DNA from: an uncultured Christensenellaceae bacterium
GTDB lineage: Bacteria; Bacillota; Clostridia; Christensenellales; Borkfalkiaceae
Assembly: GCA_910588465.1 (NCBI GenBank)
Contig: CAJUOP010000009.1
Span: 15,131 to 79,130, forward strand
Direction of reading: 5' to 3'
DNA length: 64,000 nt
The position numbers were made by a program, and so were the translations under genes. Position 1 is the first letter of the stretch. The number at the start of each line of letters is the position of its first letter. Shown here in pieces: positions 44,371-53,291 of this stretch. The notes beneath the pieces were generated by a model. The model ran no database searches and was not told the origin of the DNA. It worked only from the letters and a program-made list of their open reading frames with translations.

Positions 44371-46110
44371 TTAATACACCAGCCAATAAGCGCCGTCGGT
44401 GTTGAGCAAATAGCCGTCGTTTAGCGGCGCGACCGTGATCGGATTTCCCGTGCGGTATTCTCCGCCGATCTGCGCGCCGTCGAGGTTGTACAGCGTGGTC
44501 GTAAACGGCGCGCTTTCGTCTGTGCTTTCCACGGTGACGTCGATCAGCCCGCCGTGCACCTCCACCGCGGCGTTCTTGGGCGCCGCGATCCACTCGTTTA
44601 TCACCGAGCCTTTGAGGTTGTCCTTGTTTACCACGTACTGCGTGCGCGGGGTGCCGTTCTTGTCGTATACGGTGGTCAGCGCGCTTCCGCCGTAAAAATC
44701 GAGCGAAGCGTAATCGGGAGGAAACACGATCCTGCCGTCGAAGTCCACCGCAAGCACGCGGTTGTTCCGTTCGGCGACGATCAAGCCGAGATTTTTGTAA
44801 ATCTTTGCTTTGCCGAGCACGGAAACGGGATTCATTTCGCCGTCGAAAATCACGCCGTCCGTGTAATAGCGGTTATTTTTCAAACGGAGGATGTTGCCGT
44901 CGAGTGAGTAAGGCATTGCCGTAAGATCGAGGCAGACGTTTGCGGAGCCGTCCGCGATCAGGCGGGAGGCGACCGTATCCGAAGAGACGACGGCGACGCC
45001 GTTTACGTAAGGATAGCCTTCGGCGCAGACCTTGTCGAAATCGCTTACGGAATAGTTATAAAGCGTGTTCCCCATATCGGTGAAAAAGTAGTCCGACTCG
45101 AGCCTGGAAAGTTTGCCCTTGGCGATCTCGTAGCGGTACAGCGCGGCGTCGTATTTTACGTTCGGTTCGTCCGTGCAAATCACCGTGTTGTAGCCGTCCT
45201 TCGCGTCGGGGTCGACAAGGGTCATTTCGTAATAGTAGAGCGCGCCGCCGTAGCAGCCCAGCTCCAGCGCGTTTTTCAGCGTTAACACGTTTTGCTTTGC
45301 AAGACCCGATTCGTGGCGGTAAGTGACCGTTCCCGTGAACAGCGCGCCCTCCCAGGAGGTTTCCGTAAGCGTTCCGTTTGCGAGCGAAAACCAACCGTCC
45401 AGAGAGGAGGTCCTGCCCGAGCCGTCCTTATCGCTCCCGAGATAGACGGAGGAGCCGAAGTTGTTGAACTGCGCGCCTACGTACAGATCGACGGGAGAGG
45501 AGCTTACGCGGTCGGAAGAGACCTCCTCGTAGCAGCCTGCCGAATTTTTAATAAAATATTTTACCGCTTTTTGCGTTTGCCCCGCCGCCGTAAAATATTG
45601 CAGCGTATAAACGGCGGCAGCGATCCCGTTCACGTACATCGTTTGCACGCTCGCCGTCGGGTACGAATATACGTTCATGGCGTAAGCGTCCAGCACCCGC
45701 TCGCCCGCAGGCGAAAAAACGGTAATTGCCGACGAGCCGTCCGCCCGCAGCGTGCCGCAGCTTGTAAAGCTCGCGCCCGCCGACTTTACGTGGTCGAACT
45801 CCGCCTCGGTCACGTATTCCCGCGTTGCGGTGTCGAAGAGCTTGTATTTCGTCGTCTGTTCCTCCGCATTGCGGATGCGCAGGCTTAAAAACGTGCCGTT
45901 GCCCAGCACGGTTTCGGGGGCTCCGTCGAGCTGTAAAACGGAGGTCACCGCCTTTTTGTCCGAAAGCGTTTTCGCAGGCAGCCGATCGGAATCGAGCGAA
46001 AGCGCGTAATCGTCCACGCGGAAATCGGACGCGCTGCCGCTGCACGCCGCAAGCGGAAGCGCGAGCGTTGCGGCGAAAACCGCGGTAAGCAACAACGAAG
46101 TTTTTTTCAT
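44371..46110 (-). CDS. Lipoprotein, paralog 2 of a tandem pair
   Basis: 579 residues. Signal peptide with lipobox LPLAAC (cysteine near 23). The rest is beta-rich, with segments such as LAVDFDGRIVFPPDYASLDFYG that recall WG-type beta repeats, and ends in NLDGAQIGGEYRTG... It aligns along its length with the upstream gene (46128-47858): shared SxxDFRVDDYAL, KLFDTATREYV, LYRYEIA, GEMNPV and HGGLIDV. RBS GGAGGATG before ATG 46110; 17 bases from the upstream gene, so one operon. Likely surface exposed; function unknown. Confidence 0.72.
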   Translation of the reverse strand: MKKTSLLLTAVFAATLALPLAACSGSASDFRVDDYALSLDSDRLPAKTLSDKKAVTSVLQLDGAPETVLGNGTFLSLRIRNAEEQTTKYKLFDTATREYVTEAEFDHVKSAGASFTSCGTLRADGSSAITVFSPAGERVLDAYAMNVYSYPTASVQTMYVNGIAAAVYTLQYFTAAGQTQKAVKYFIKNSAGCYEEVSSDRVSSSPVDLYVGAQFNNFGSSVYLGSDKDGSGRTSSLDGWFSLANGTLTETSWEGALFTGTVTYRHESGLAKQNVLTLKNALELGCYGGALYYYEMTLVDPDAKDGYNTVICTDEPNVKYDAALYRYEIAKGKLSRLESDYFFTDMGNTLYNYSVSDFDKVCAEGYPYVNGVAVVSSDTVASRLIADGSANVCLDLTAMPYSLDGNILRLKNNRYYTDGVIFDGEMNPVSVLGKAKIYKNLGLIVAERNNRVLAVDFDGRIVFPPDYASLDFYGGSALTTVYDKNGTPRTQYVVNKDNLKGSVINEWIAAPKNAAVEVHGGLIDVTVESTDESAPFTTTLYNLDGAQIGGEYRTGNPITVAPLNDGYLLNTDGAYWLVY

Positions 46111-46127
46111 AACATCCTCCTTTGAAA

Positions 46128-47858
46128 TTATCGGAACAGATAGTGCGTGTTCTGCACCTTGATCAAAACGTAATGAAACCCGTAAGACACGGCTTCGGGG
46201 TGGTTCGGGGCGGAATAGTTTTTGAATTCCGCAAGCTTGTTCCCTTCGAGATTGTACACGGAGAGCGCAATGCTGTTGTCCGAGGGGGCGGAGGCGAAGA
46301 TCAAGCCCCCGTGCGTGGTGATTTTGGAGTCTCCGCGCAGATCCGCCGCGGCGAAAATGGTGCGCCCCTGCGGATATTCCTTGCTGAGTATCAGCTCGCG
46401 CAGTTTTATTTCGCTCGTTTCTATGTTGGCAAACGCGCTCTTGCCGTAAAATTTCAAATCGCTGAATTTAGGTTCGATCACGGTGTTTCCGTCGAAGTCA
46501 AGCACGTAGTCCTTTGCGCCGTCGCCGTCGTTGCAGACGATAAGCTCCGCCGAGAGATACGCCGCGGCATAGCGGAAGGTCTTAATGGGGTTCATTTCCC
46601 CGTCCGTAAACTGATTGCCGACCAAAAACCGACCGTCTTTTAACTTAACGACTTCCGTAAAATCGTAAAGGGGCTTGTCCGCCAACCGCTTGCGCAGCTC
46701 CGCCTCCTCGTCCACGATATAGGAGGACGAGGCGCCCGAAAGGCGGGCGACGCCGTTTACGAAGTCGTACCCCGTGACGTACGCCCTGTCGTACTCGTTC
46801 GCGGCGTAGTTGTACAATCGCTGCTCTGTAGCGATATAAAAGCATTCGTCGGAAGAAAGCTCTTCCCGTTCGCTCTCCGCGATATCGTAGCGGTAGAGCG
46901 TCGATTTAAATTTGCGGGATTCCCCGTTTTTTTCGGAAAGCTCCACGTTAAAGCCCTTGTTCGCGTTCGCGGGCAGCTCTTCCAGCTCGTAATAGTAAGC
47001 GTACGAATGAAAGTACCCCCAAAGCAGGGCGTTTTCGAGCTGCAGCGCGGAGGTTTCCTCGCTGCCGCGGAAAAAGCGCAGCGTGCCATTTAACAGCTCG
47101 TGCTCTTCCCCGAAGGGCAGGCTCTCGCACTGCTGCAGCACGTACCGCCCGTCCAGCGCGGAACGCTTGCCCGCGTCCGTAAGCCCCGTGCCCAGGTGCA
47201 CGGGCGCGGCGCCGTCTGCGGAGGAGGAGACGCGGGAGATACGCTCCGCGGGAATTTCCTCGTTGCGTTGTAAAGCGGCGTTGCGCAGAAAATATTTGGA
47301 ACGCTGCGCCGTTGCGTCCGTGCGGTAAATCAGCTCGTACACCGTGCGCGGGATTCCGTCTACGGCGTAACGGTTGGATCTTACAACGCGGGGCTGATCT
47401 TCCGCGGAGGAGCCGTAAGCCTCGGACACGAGCACTTCGCCCCCGTCCGTGTACACGGTGGCGCGCACCGACTTGTCGCTTAAAAGCTTGCTGCACCGCA
47501 CGAATCCCGTCTCGCCTAAATTTTCGATTTCGTCATACACCTCTTCGGAAACGTAAGCGCCCGTTTGCGTGTCGAACAGCTTGAATTTATGCGTAAACCC
47601 GGGCTGGGTGCGGTCGGTCACGTTCATTGCCAAAAAACGGCTGTGCCCGATAGATTCGGGATCGCCTTCGAGCTTTACGTACGAACGGTAAGCGTTGTCG
47701 CCGATCACGGAAAAGTCTGCGGAGAAATAGTCCGCCGTAAAGGGCAGGGCGTAATCGTCCAAAGAAAAGTCGGGCGAGCGGGAAGCGCACGCCGAGAGCG
47801 GCGCGGCGATCGCCGCGGCGGCAACCGCCGCACAAAGCATAATACCTGCTTTTTTCAC
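46128..47858 (-). CDS. Lipoprotein, paralog 1 of a tandem pair
   Basis: 576 residues. Signal peptide with lipobox APLSAC (cysteine near 24). Parallel to the downstream paralog: SPDFSLDDYAL, KLFDTQTGAYVSEEVYD, LYRYDIAES, GEMNPIKTF, VLDFDGNTVIEPKFSDLKFYG (WG-repeat-like) and HGGLIFAS. Start is GTG 47858 with AGAGGTG upstream. The pair has diverged far (perhaps a quarter identity by eye) but keeps the same length, which points to an old duplication. No enzymatic motif. Confidence 0.72.
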   Translation of the reverse strand: MKKAGIMLCAAVAAAAIAAPLSACASRSPDFSLDDYALPFTADYFSADFSVIGDNAYRSYVKLEGDPESIGHSRFLAMNVTDRTQPGFTHKFKLFDTQTGAYVSEEVYDEIENLGETGFVRCSKLLSDKSVRATVYTDGGEVLVSEAYGSSAEDQPRVVRSNRYAVDGIPRTVYELIYRTDATAQRSKYFLRNAALQRNEEIPAERISRVSSSADGAAPVHLGTGLTDAGKRSALDGRYVLQQCESLPFGEEHELLNGTLRFFRGSEETSALQLENALLWGYFHSYAYYYELEELPANANKGFNVELSEKNGESRKFKSTLYRYDIAESEREELSSDECFYIATEQRLYNYAANEYDRAYVTGYDFVNGVARLSGASSSYIVDEEAELRKRLADKPLYDFTEVVKLKDGRFLVGNQFTDGEMNPIKTFRYAAAYLSAELIVCNDGDGAKDYVLDFDGNTVIEPKFSDLKFYGKSAFANIETSEIKLRELILSKEYPQGRTIFAAADLRGDSKITTHGGLIFASAPSDNSIALSVYNLEGNKLAEFKNYSAPNHPEAVSYGFHYVLIKVQNTHYLFR

Positions 47859-47892
47859 AAAGCACCTCTTAACGAATTTTAACGGTAAACAA

Positions 47893-47917
47893 AAAAGCGG
47901 CGAGAAAGCCGCTTTTC
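47893..47917 (-). terminator. Terminator downstream of the SecB-like gene
   Basis: AAAAGCGGC (47893-47901) pairs with GCCGCTTTT (47908-47916), a short hairpin between the SecB-like gene and the lipoprotein pair. Read-through would link all three. Confidence 0.6.
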
Positions 47918-47928
47918 CGATTACGCAC

Positions 47929-48378
47929 TCAGTTTAATACTTTGGGGTCGAAGTTGAGCGTGTATTGGTTCGCGCCTCTGTCGTCGGGGAAAATGGTCGA
48001 GCCGGGGACGACGGGCAGCGTAAGCGGATTGATGAGCGCGTCCGCCGTAAGGTTGGTAACCGCCGCGCGAAGGTAGGGGAACATGGTCTCGGTCGCGTTT
48101 ACCGCGAAGATGCGGCGGTCCTCGTCCGTTTTCATGTTTTCCACTTCGAATACGCCCACAAAGCGCGCCGTTAAGTTAAAGGGCTTGGGCGAATCCTCCT
48201 TGTTCTCGATCTTGCATTCGAGAATTACCAAATGGATTTTCTGGTTTTCGTTTGCCTGACGGATCTGGCGGGAGAAGAAAGGTTTGATTTCGAACTTGGT
48301 TTCGGGCGTCGCCTTTATGGGGTTTACTTTAAAAGAAAGTTCGTCGGCAGTAAGTGCCTTTAAAGAATATTTAATCAT
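47929..48378 (-). CDS. SecB-like protein-export chaperone
   Basis: 149 residues. Fold pattern of SecB: an N-terminal beta-strand-rich half (HLVILECKIENKE...FVGVFEVEN) and the typical MFPYLRAAVTNLT helix followed by NPLTLPVV (compare FPYAR...LVS in SecB). SecB holds pre-proteins unfolded for SecA and is mostly a proteobacterial trait, although SecB-like genes occur in some Firmicutes and toxin-antitoxin loci. Here it sits beside two exported lipoproteins. Identification is by pattern only; it could be another SecB-fold protein (DUF1149-like). Confidence 0.65.
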   Translation of the reverse strand: MIKYSLKALTADELSFKVNPIKATPETKFEIKPFFSRQIRQANENQKIHLVILECKIENKEDSPKPFNLTARFVGVFEVENMKTDEDRRIFAVNATETMFPYLRAAVTNLTADALINPLTLPVVPGSTIFPDDRGANQYTLNFDPKVLN

Positions 48379-48412
48379 TTTATTTTACCTCGCTATATTC
48401 CGATTATTCCTT

Positions 48413-48441
48413 ATTTTACCATAACAAATAACGGTTGTCAA
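48413..48441 (-). promoter_or_regulatory. Promoter of the SecB-like gene
   Basis: Minus strand TTGACA (48441-48436), 17 bases, TAAAAT (48418-48413). Confidence 0.78.
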
Positions 48442-48502
48442 CGGGGATTTGAAAATATTTTGCATTTCAAAGAAAAATTTATGAAATAGGGCGTAAAAAC
48501 AG

Positions 48503-48531
48503 TTGCTTATTTTATATGAAAGTATTATATT
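48503..48531 (+). promoter_or_regulatory. Promoter of the MATE gene
   Basis: TTGCTT (48503-48508), 17 bases, TATATT (48526-48531). Confidence 0.6.
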
Positions 48532-48590
48532 ATGTACTCGGTTTCGGCAGAAACGGGGTCCGGAAAACGGAAGCGTTTCGGGGAATTGTC

Positions 48591-49991
48591 ATGAAGGATT
48601 TAACCAAGGGGAATCCTTATAAGCTGATATTGCTGTTTGCGCTGCCCGTGTTTTTGGGCTGCGTGTTCCAGCAGCTGTACAGCATGGTAGATACGGTGAT
48701 CGTCGGCAACACGGTAAGCGCTTCGGCGTTTACGGGCGTGGGGCTTACGGGACCGTTGACGTTTTTGATCCTCGGGTTTGTAAACGGACTTACCGCGGGC
48801 TTTTCGGTGCGGGTCGCCCAAAGGTTCGGCGCGGACGATAAGGACGGAATGCGCAAAGCCGCCGCAATGAGCTTTATGCTCGGCGCAATCATCGCCGCCG
48901 CGATTACCGCGCTTTCCGTGCCGCTTACCGCGCAGCTGCTGCGGCTGATGGATACGCCCGCGGAATTTTTCGACTACGCGTATTATTATCTGTTTACGGT
49001 GTTTTGCGGGATCGGCGCAACCGTGTTCTATAATCTGGTCGCGGGGATCTTGCGCGCCATCGGCGATTCGAAAACCCCGCTCTATTTTTTAATTGCTTCC
49101 GCGGTGCTCAACGTGGGGCTCGATTTCGCCTTTATCGTGGGGCTTAAAATGCACTATTGCGGCGCGGCGCTCGCAACCGTGCTCTCGCAGGTGCTCGCGG
49201 GCGCGGTGTGCTTTGCGTATATGCTGCTGCGCTATCCCGAGCTTCGGTTACAACGGTCGGATTTTCGTTGGAGCTGGAAGCTGGCGGGCGGACACGTCGC
49301 GGTGGGGGTGCCCATGGCGCTGCAGTTTTCGATTACGGCGGTGGGCTGTATTTTTCAGCAGACGGCGCTGAACGGGCTTAACGATAAGCTCGCGGTCGCG
49401 GTTACCGCGTATGCGGCGGCGGCGAAGATAGACGCGCTCGCCACGCAGACCCTTATCGCGCTGGGAACGGCTATGGCGACCTTTGCGGGGCAGAACAGCG
49501 GCGCGGGCAGGTACGACCGCGTGCGCAAGGGCGTGCGCGTGGGCATCGTGTATACGCTTGCTTGCGCGGCGCTGGGCATCGCGTTCTGCCAGGGGCTGGG
49601 AACGGTGCTGTTAAAGCTGTTTTTGAATCCGGAAACGGATCCCGCGCTGGCGCTTCGGTACGAGGAAGTGCTCGGCTACGGGAAACAGTATCTGTTCGTG
49701 CGCGGCTGGTTTTACGTGTCGCTCGGGCTGATCCACGTGTATCGGAACGCATTGCAGGGAATCGGGAAGAGCGCGCTTGCCATGATCGCAGGCGTTACCG
49801 AGCTTGCGGGGCGGTCGCTTGCCTCATTCGTAATGGTGGGCGCTTGGGGATTTTTGGGAGTGATCTTATCCGACCCCACGGCGTGGATTGCCGCCGATAT
49901 TTTCCTTATCGCGGCGTATTACGTCGTTATGGCGCGGATCGCCAAAAAGGACAACGAGTGCGCGAACGAAGCGGTTTCCGTAGAAGGTTGA
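48591..49991 (+). CDS. MATE-family efflux transporter
   Basis: 466 residues with about twelve membrane segments. NPYKLILLFALPVFLGCVFQ at the N-terminus, the MVDTVIVGNTVSASAFTGVG segment and GILRAIGDSKTPLY are family signatures (DinF/NorM-like branch common in Firmicutes). Exports cationic drugs or metabolites using a sodium or proton gradient. I start at ATG 48591 after GGGGAA; an in-frame ATG at 48516 lies inside the promoter and lacks a ribosome site. Substrate unknown. Confidence 0.9.
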   Translation: MKDLTKGNPYKLILLFALPVFLGCVFQQLYSMVDTVIVGNTVSASAFTGVGLTGPLTFLILGFVNGLTAGFSVRVAQRFGADDKDGMRKAAAMSFMLGAIIAAAITALSVPLTAQLLRLMDTPAEFFDYAYYYLFTVFCGIGATVFYNLVAGILRAIGDSKTPLYFLIASAVLNVGLDFAFIVGLKMHYCGAALATVLSQVLAGAVCFAYMLLRYPELRLQRSDFRWSWKLAGGHVAVGVPMALQFSITAVGCIFQQTALNGLNDKLAVAVTAYAAAAKIDALATQTLIALGTAMATFAGQNSGAGRYDRVRKGVRVGIVYTLACAALGIAFCQGLGTVLLKLFLNPETDPALALRYEEVLGYGKQYLFVRGWFYVSLGLIHVYRNALQGIGKSALAMIAGVTELAGRSLASFVMVGAWGFLGVILSDPTAWIAADIFLIAAYYVVMARIAKKDNECANEAVSVEG

Positions 49992-50011
49992 ATACGTTTT
50001 AAGTAAGACGG

Positions 50012-50036
50012 GCGCGGCGGGAAGCCGCGCTTTTTT
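50012..50036 (+). terminator. Intrinsic terminator after the MATE gene
   Basis: GCGCGGC (50012-50018), loop GGGAA, GCCGCGC (50024-50030), then six T. Confidence 0.92.
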
Positions 50037-50075
50037 ATTATCACGTTATAACGGGATTCCTATGAATCTTTTTTA

Positions 50076-50408
50076 CTGTCATACTGAGCAGAGCGAAGTG
50101 TCCCACGGAGGGACGGTCGGACTGCGTTCATGGGATTCTTCACGTTCGTTCAGAATGACAGTGGGAAGAGGCGGAAGATTCCTACGGCGCGGCTGCGCCG
50201 CGCCTCTGAATGACAGAGAGGGCGGCATGCGCTCTGTATGACGGAATGACGGTGCGTGCAATCCGCATGACAAAGGGATGGCGCGTGCAATCCACATGAC
50301 AAAGGGACGGTGTGTGCGTGCTCTGTATGGCAGGGCACCGCCGCTTGTGTCATTCTGAGCGCAGCCCCCCCCTGTCATTCAGAGGGAGCGAAGCGACCGA
50401 AAGAATCT
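50076..50408. repeat. Large dispersed repeat cluster (copy 9), no gene
   Basis: Several arms in both orientations: TGTCATACTGAGCAGAG..., ATGGGATTCTTCACG...CAGAATGACAG, AGATTCCTACGGCGC...CTGAATGACAG, then degenerate ATGACAAAGGGA units about 32 bases apart near 50268 and 50300, and two final TGTCATTC arms ending GAAAGAATC. It occupies the gap before the ppdK promoter. Confidence 0.8.
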
Positions 50409-50482
50409 CCGCACTGTTATTCGTAGAATTAAGGGGAATGGAGTGCAACAAAAAGATTTTTTGAAAAGTTGTGTGCAAAGGC

Positions 50483-50511
50483 TTGAATTTTTTCACGAAA
50501 TGTTGTAAAAT
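50483..50511 (+). promoter_or_regulatory. Promoter of ppdK
   Basis: TTGAAT (50483-50488), 17 bases, TAAAAT (50506-50511). Confidence 0.7.
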
Positions 50512-50550
50512 AGCTTTTGGCAATAAATGTAAAATTCAGGAGGAAGTTTC

Positions 50551-53196
50551 ATGGCAAAAAAATATTGTTACCTTTTTACCGAAGGTAACGCGAAGATGAG
50601 AGAGCTGCTCGGCGGCAAGGGCGCGAATCTGGCGGAAATGACCAATATCGGTCTGCCCGTTCCGCAGGGATTCACCATTTCTACGGAAGCCTGCACGCAG
50701 TACTATGAGGACGGTAAACAAATCAATCCCGGCATTCAGCAGGAAATTATGGAATATATCGACAAAATGGAGCAGATCACGGGCAAGAAGTTCGGCGACA
50801 AAGAAAACCCGCTGCTCGTTTCCGTTCGTTCGGGCGCGCGCGCTTCCATGCCCGGTATGATGGATACTATTTTAAACCTCGGCTTAAACGAAACGGTTGT
50901 AGAGACGATCGCCGCAAAATCGGGTAATCCCCGTTGGGCGTACGACTGCTACCGCAGATTCATTCAGATGTTCTCCGACGTCGTTATGGAGGTCGGCAAG
51001 AAATACTTTGAAAAGCTCATCGACGAGATGAAGGAAAAGAAGGGCGTTACGCTCGACGTAGAGCTTACCGCGGACGATTTAAAAGAGCTTGCCCGTCAGT
51101 TTAAAGCGGAATACAAAAAACAGTTGGGCAAGGAATTCCCCTCCGATCCCAAAGAGCAGCTGTTCGAGGCGATCAAGGCGGTGTTCCGTTCGTGGGACAA
51201 CCCTCGCGCGAACATCTACCGTATGGACCACGACATTCCTTACAGCTGGGGTACCGCGGTAAACGTGCAGATGATGGCGTTCGGCAACATGGGCGAAAAC
51301 TGCGGTACGGGCGTTGCGTTCACGCGTAATCCCGCGACGGGCGAAAAGGGACTCATGGGCGAATTCCTCACCAACGCGCAGGGCGAGGACGTGGTTGCGG
51401 GCGTTCGCACTCCCATGCCCATTGCGAAAATGGCTGAAATCTTCCCCAAGGTTTACGAACAGTTCCAGCAGGTTTGCGCCACGCTCGAAAATCACTACCG
51501 CGATATGCAGGACATGGAGTTCACGGTAGAAAACGAAAAGCTTTACATGTTACAGACGCGCAACGGCAAGCGTACGGCTGCCGCCGCGATCAAAATCGCG
51601 TGCGATTTGATCGACGAGGGCATGATCACGGAGCAAGAAGCGCTGATGCAGATCGACGCGAAGAGCCTCGATATGCTCCTTCACCCTCAGTTCGATCCCA
51701 AGGCGCTGAAAGAAGCGGATAAGAAAAACGTGATCGGCAAGGGCATCGCGGCTTCCCCCGGCGCTGCGGCGGGCTCGGTCGTGTTTACGGCGGAGGACGC
51801 GGTGATCGAAGGCAAGAAGGGCAAGAAGGTCGTGCTTGTTCGCCTGGAAACCTCTCCCGAGGATATCGAGGGCATGAAGTACGCGCAGGGTATTCTTACG
51901 GTGCGCGGCGGTCAGACCTCCCACGCGGCGGTTGTCGCGCGCGGCATGGGAACGTGCTGCGTATCCGGCTGCGGCGATATTAAAATGGACGAGGAGAACA
52001 AAAAGTTCACCCTCGCGGGCAAAGTTTTCCACGAGGGCGACGGCATTTCCCTCGACGGCTCTACGGGCAACATTTACGATTGCCTGATCCCCACCGTTCC
52101 CGCGGATCCCAACAGCGGTTACTTCGGGCGCATTATGGAGCTTGCCGATAAATATAAGGCGCTCGGCGTAAGAACGAACGCGGACACGCCCAAGGACGCG
52201 AAGCAGGCCGCGGCGTTCGGTGCGCAGGGTATCGGTCTTTGCCGTACCGAGCACATGTTCTTCGGCGAAGGCAGAATCGAGAAATTCCGCGAAATGATCT
52301 GCTCGGAGACGGTAGAGGAACGCGAAGCTGCGCTCAATAAGATCGAGCCCATGCAGCAGGCGGACTTCGAGGGCTTGTTCGAGGCGCTCGGCGGTTATCC
52401 CGTTACGATCCGTTTCCTCGATCCCCCGCTTCACGAGTTCGTTCCCACGGACGAGGCGGACATTGCGGCGCTTGCAAAATCGCAGGGCAAGACGGTTGCG
52501 CAGATCAAACAGCTTATTTCCGATTTGCACGAGTTCAACCCCATGATGGGTCACAGAGGCTGCCGTCTTACGGTCACCTATCCCGAAATCGCGGTAATGC
52601 AGACCAAAGCGGTGATCAAAGCCGCCATCGCCGTGCAGAAAAAGCACAAGGATTGGAATATCGTTCCCGAAATCATGATTCCCCTTACGGGCGAAGTGAA
52701 GGAAATGAAGTTCGTGAAGGATATCGTTGTGAAAACGGCGGACGAGGTGATCGCTAAGGCGAAGAGCAATTTGAAGTACGAAGTCGGTACGATGATCGAG
52801 ATCCCCCGCGCGGCGCTTACCGCGGACGAAATCGCGAAAGAGGCGGAGTTCTTCTGCTTCGGCACCAACGACTTAACGCAGATGACGTTCGGCTTCTCGC
52901 GCGACGATGCAGGCAAATTCCTTACCGCGTACTATGCGAATAAGATTTACGAGAGCGACCCGTTCGCCCGTCTCGATACGGTGGGCGTCGGCAAGCTAAT
53001 GGAAACGGCGGTCAAGCTGGGAAGAAGCACCCGCCCCGAAATGCACTGCGGTATCTGCGGAGAGCACGGCGGCGATCCTTCGTCCATCGAATTCTGCCAC
53101 AGCATCGGGCTTTCGTATGTTTCCTGCTCGCCTTACCGCGTGCCGATTGCGCGCCTTGCAGCCGCGCAGGCTAATATCAAAAACCCCCGCAAATAA
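50551..53196 (+). CDS. ppdK: Pyruvate, phosphate dikinase
   Basis: 881 residues, full length. Interconverts ATP + Pi + pyruvate and AMP + PPi + phosphoenolpyruvate; in Clostridia it often replaces pyruvate kinase. N-terminal ATP-grasp region (GGKGANLAEM), swivelling phosphohistidine domain with GGQTSHAAVV (His458) and C-terminal PEP-binding barrel ending CGICGEHGGDPSS with its catalytic cysteine. Codon choice is visibly more biased than neighbours, fitting high expression. RBS AGGAGGAAG before ATG 50551; monocistronic. Confidence 0.97.
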   Translation: MAKKYCYLFTEGNAKMRELLGGKGANLAEMTNIGLPVPQGFTISTEACTQYYEDGKQINPGIQQEIMEYIDKMEQITGKKFGDKENPLLVSVRSGARASMPGMMDTILNLGLNETVVETIAAKSGNPRWAYDCYRRFIQMFSDVVMEVGKKYFEKLIDEMKEKKGVTLDVELTADDLKELARQFKAEYKKQLGKEFPSDPKEQLFEAIKAVFRSWDNPRANIYRMDHDIPYSWGTAVNVQMMAFGNMGENCGTGVAFTRNPATGEKGLMGEFLTNAQGEDVVAGVRTPMPIAKMAEIFPKVYEQFQQVCATLENHYRDMQDMEFTVENEKLYMLQTRNGKRTAAAAIKIACDLIDEGMITEQEALMQIDAKSLDMLLHPQFDPKALKEADKKNVIGKGIAASPGAAAGSVVFTAEDAVIEGKKGKKVVLVRLETSPEDIEGMKYAQGILTVRGGQTSHAAVVARGMGTCCVSGCGDIKMDEENKKFTLAGKVFHEGDGISLDGSTGNIYDCLIPTVPADPNSGYFGRIMELADKYKALGVRTNADTPKDAKQAAAFGAQGIGLCRTEHMFFGEGRIEKFREMICSETVEEREAALNKIEPMQQADFEGLFEALGGYPVTIRFLDPPLHEFVPTDEADIAALAKSQGKTVAQIKQLISDLHEFNPMMGHRGCRLTVTYPEIAVMQTKAVIKAAIAVQKKHKDWNIVPEIMIPLTGEVKEMKFVKDIVVKTADEVIAKAKSNLKYEVGTMIEIPRAALTADEIAKEAEFFCFGTNDLTQMTFGFSRDDAGKFLTAYYANKIYESDPFARLDTVGVGKLMETAVKLGRSTRPEMHCGICGEHGGDPSSIEFCHSIGLSYVSCSPYRVPIARLAAAQANIKNPRK

Positions 53197-53208
53197 GTAA
53201 ACGACATA

Positions 53209-53237
53209 AAAACCCGCGCGTATGCGCGGGTTTTTTA
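53209..53237 (+). terminator. Intrinsic terminator after ppdK
   Basis: AACCCGCGC (53211-53219), loop GTAT, GCGCGGGTT (53224-53232), then T-run. Confidence 0.92.
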
Positions 53238-53254
53238 TATGCCGTTAAAGTATA

Positions 53255-53282
53255 AAAAGCTCCCCGTCTTGAAAGACGGGGA
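53255..53282 (-). terminator. Terminator of the TM2-protein gene
   Basis: TCCCCGTCTT (53261-53270) pairs with AAGACGGGGA (53273-53282); on the minus strand it is followed by GCTTTTTATA. Confidence 0.85.
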
Positions 53283-53291
53283 GGGTTATTT

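Noticed and set aside
51550..52647. 365-residue minus-strand frame opposite ppdK
   Set aside because: Shadow frame fully inside the highly conserved dikinase gene, with codon use explained by the sense strand.
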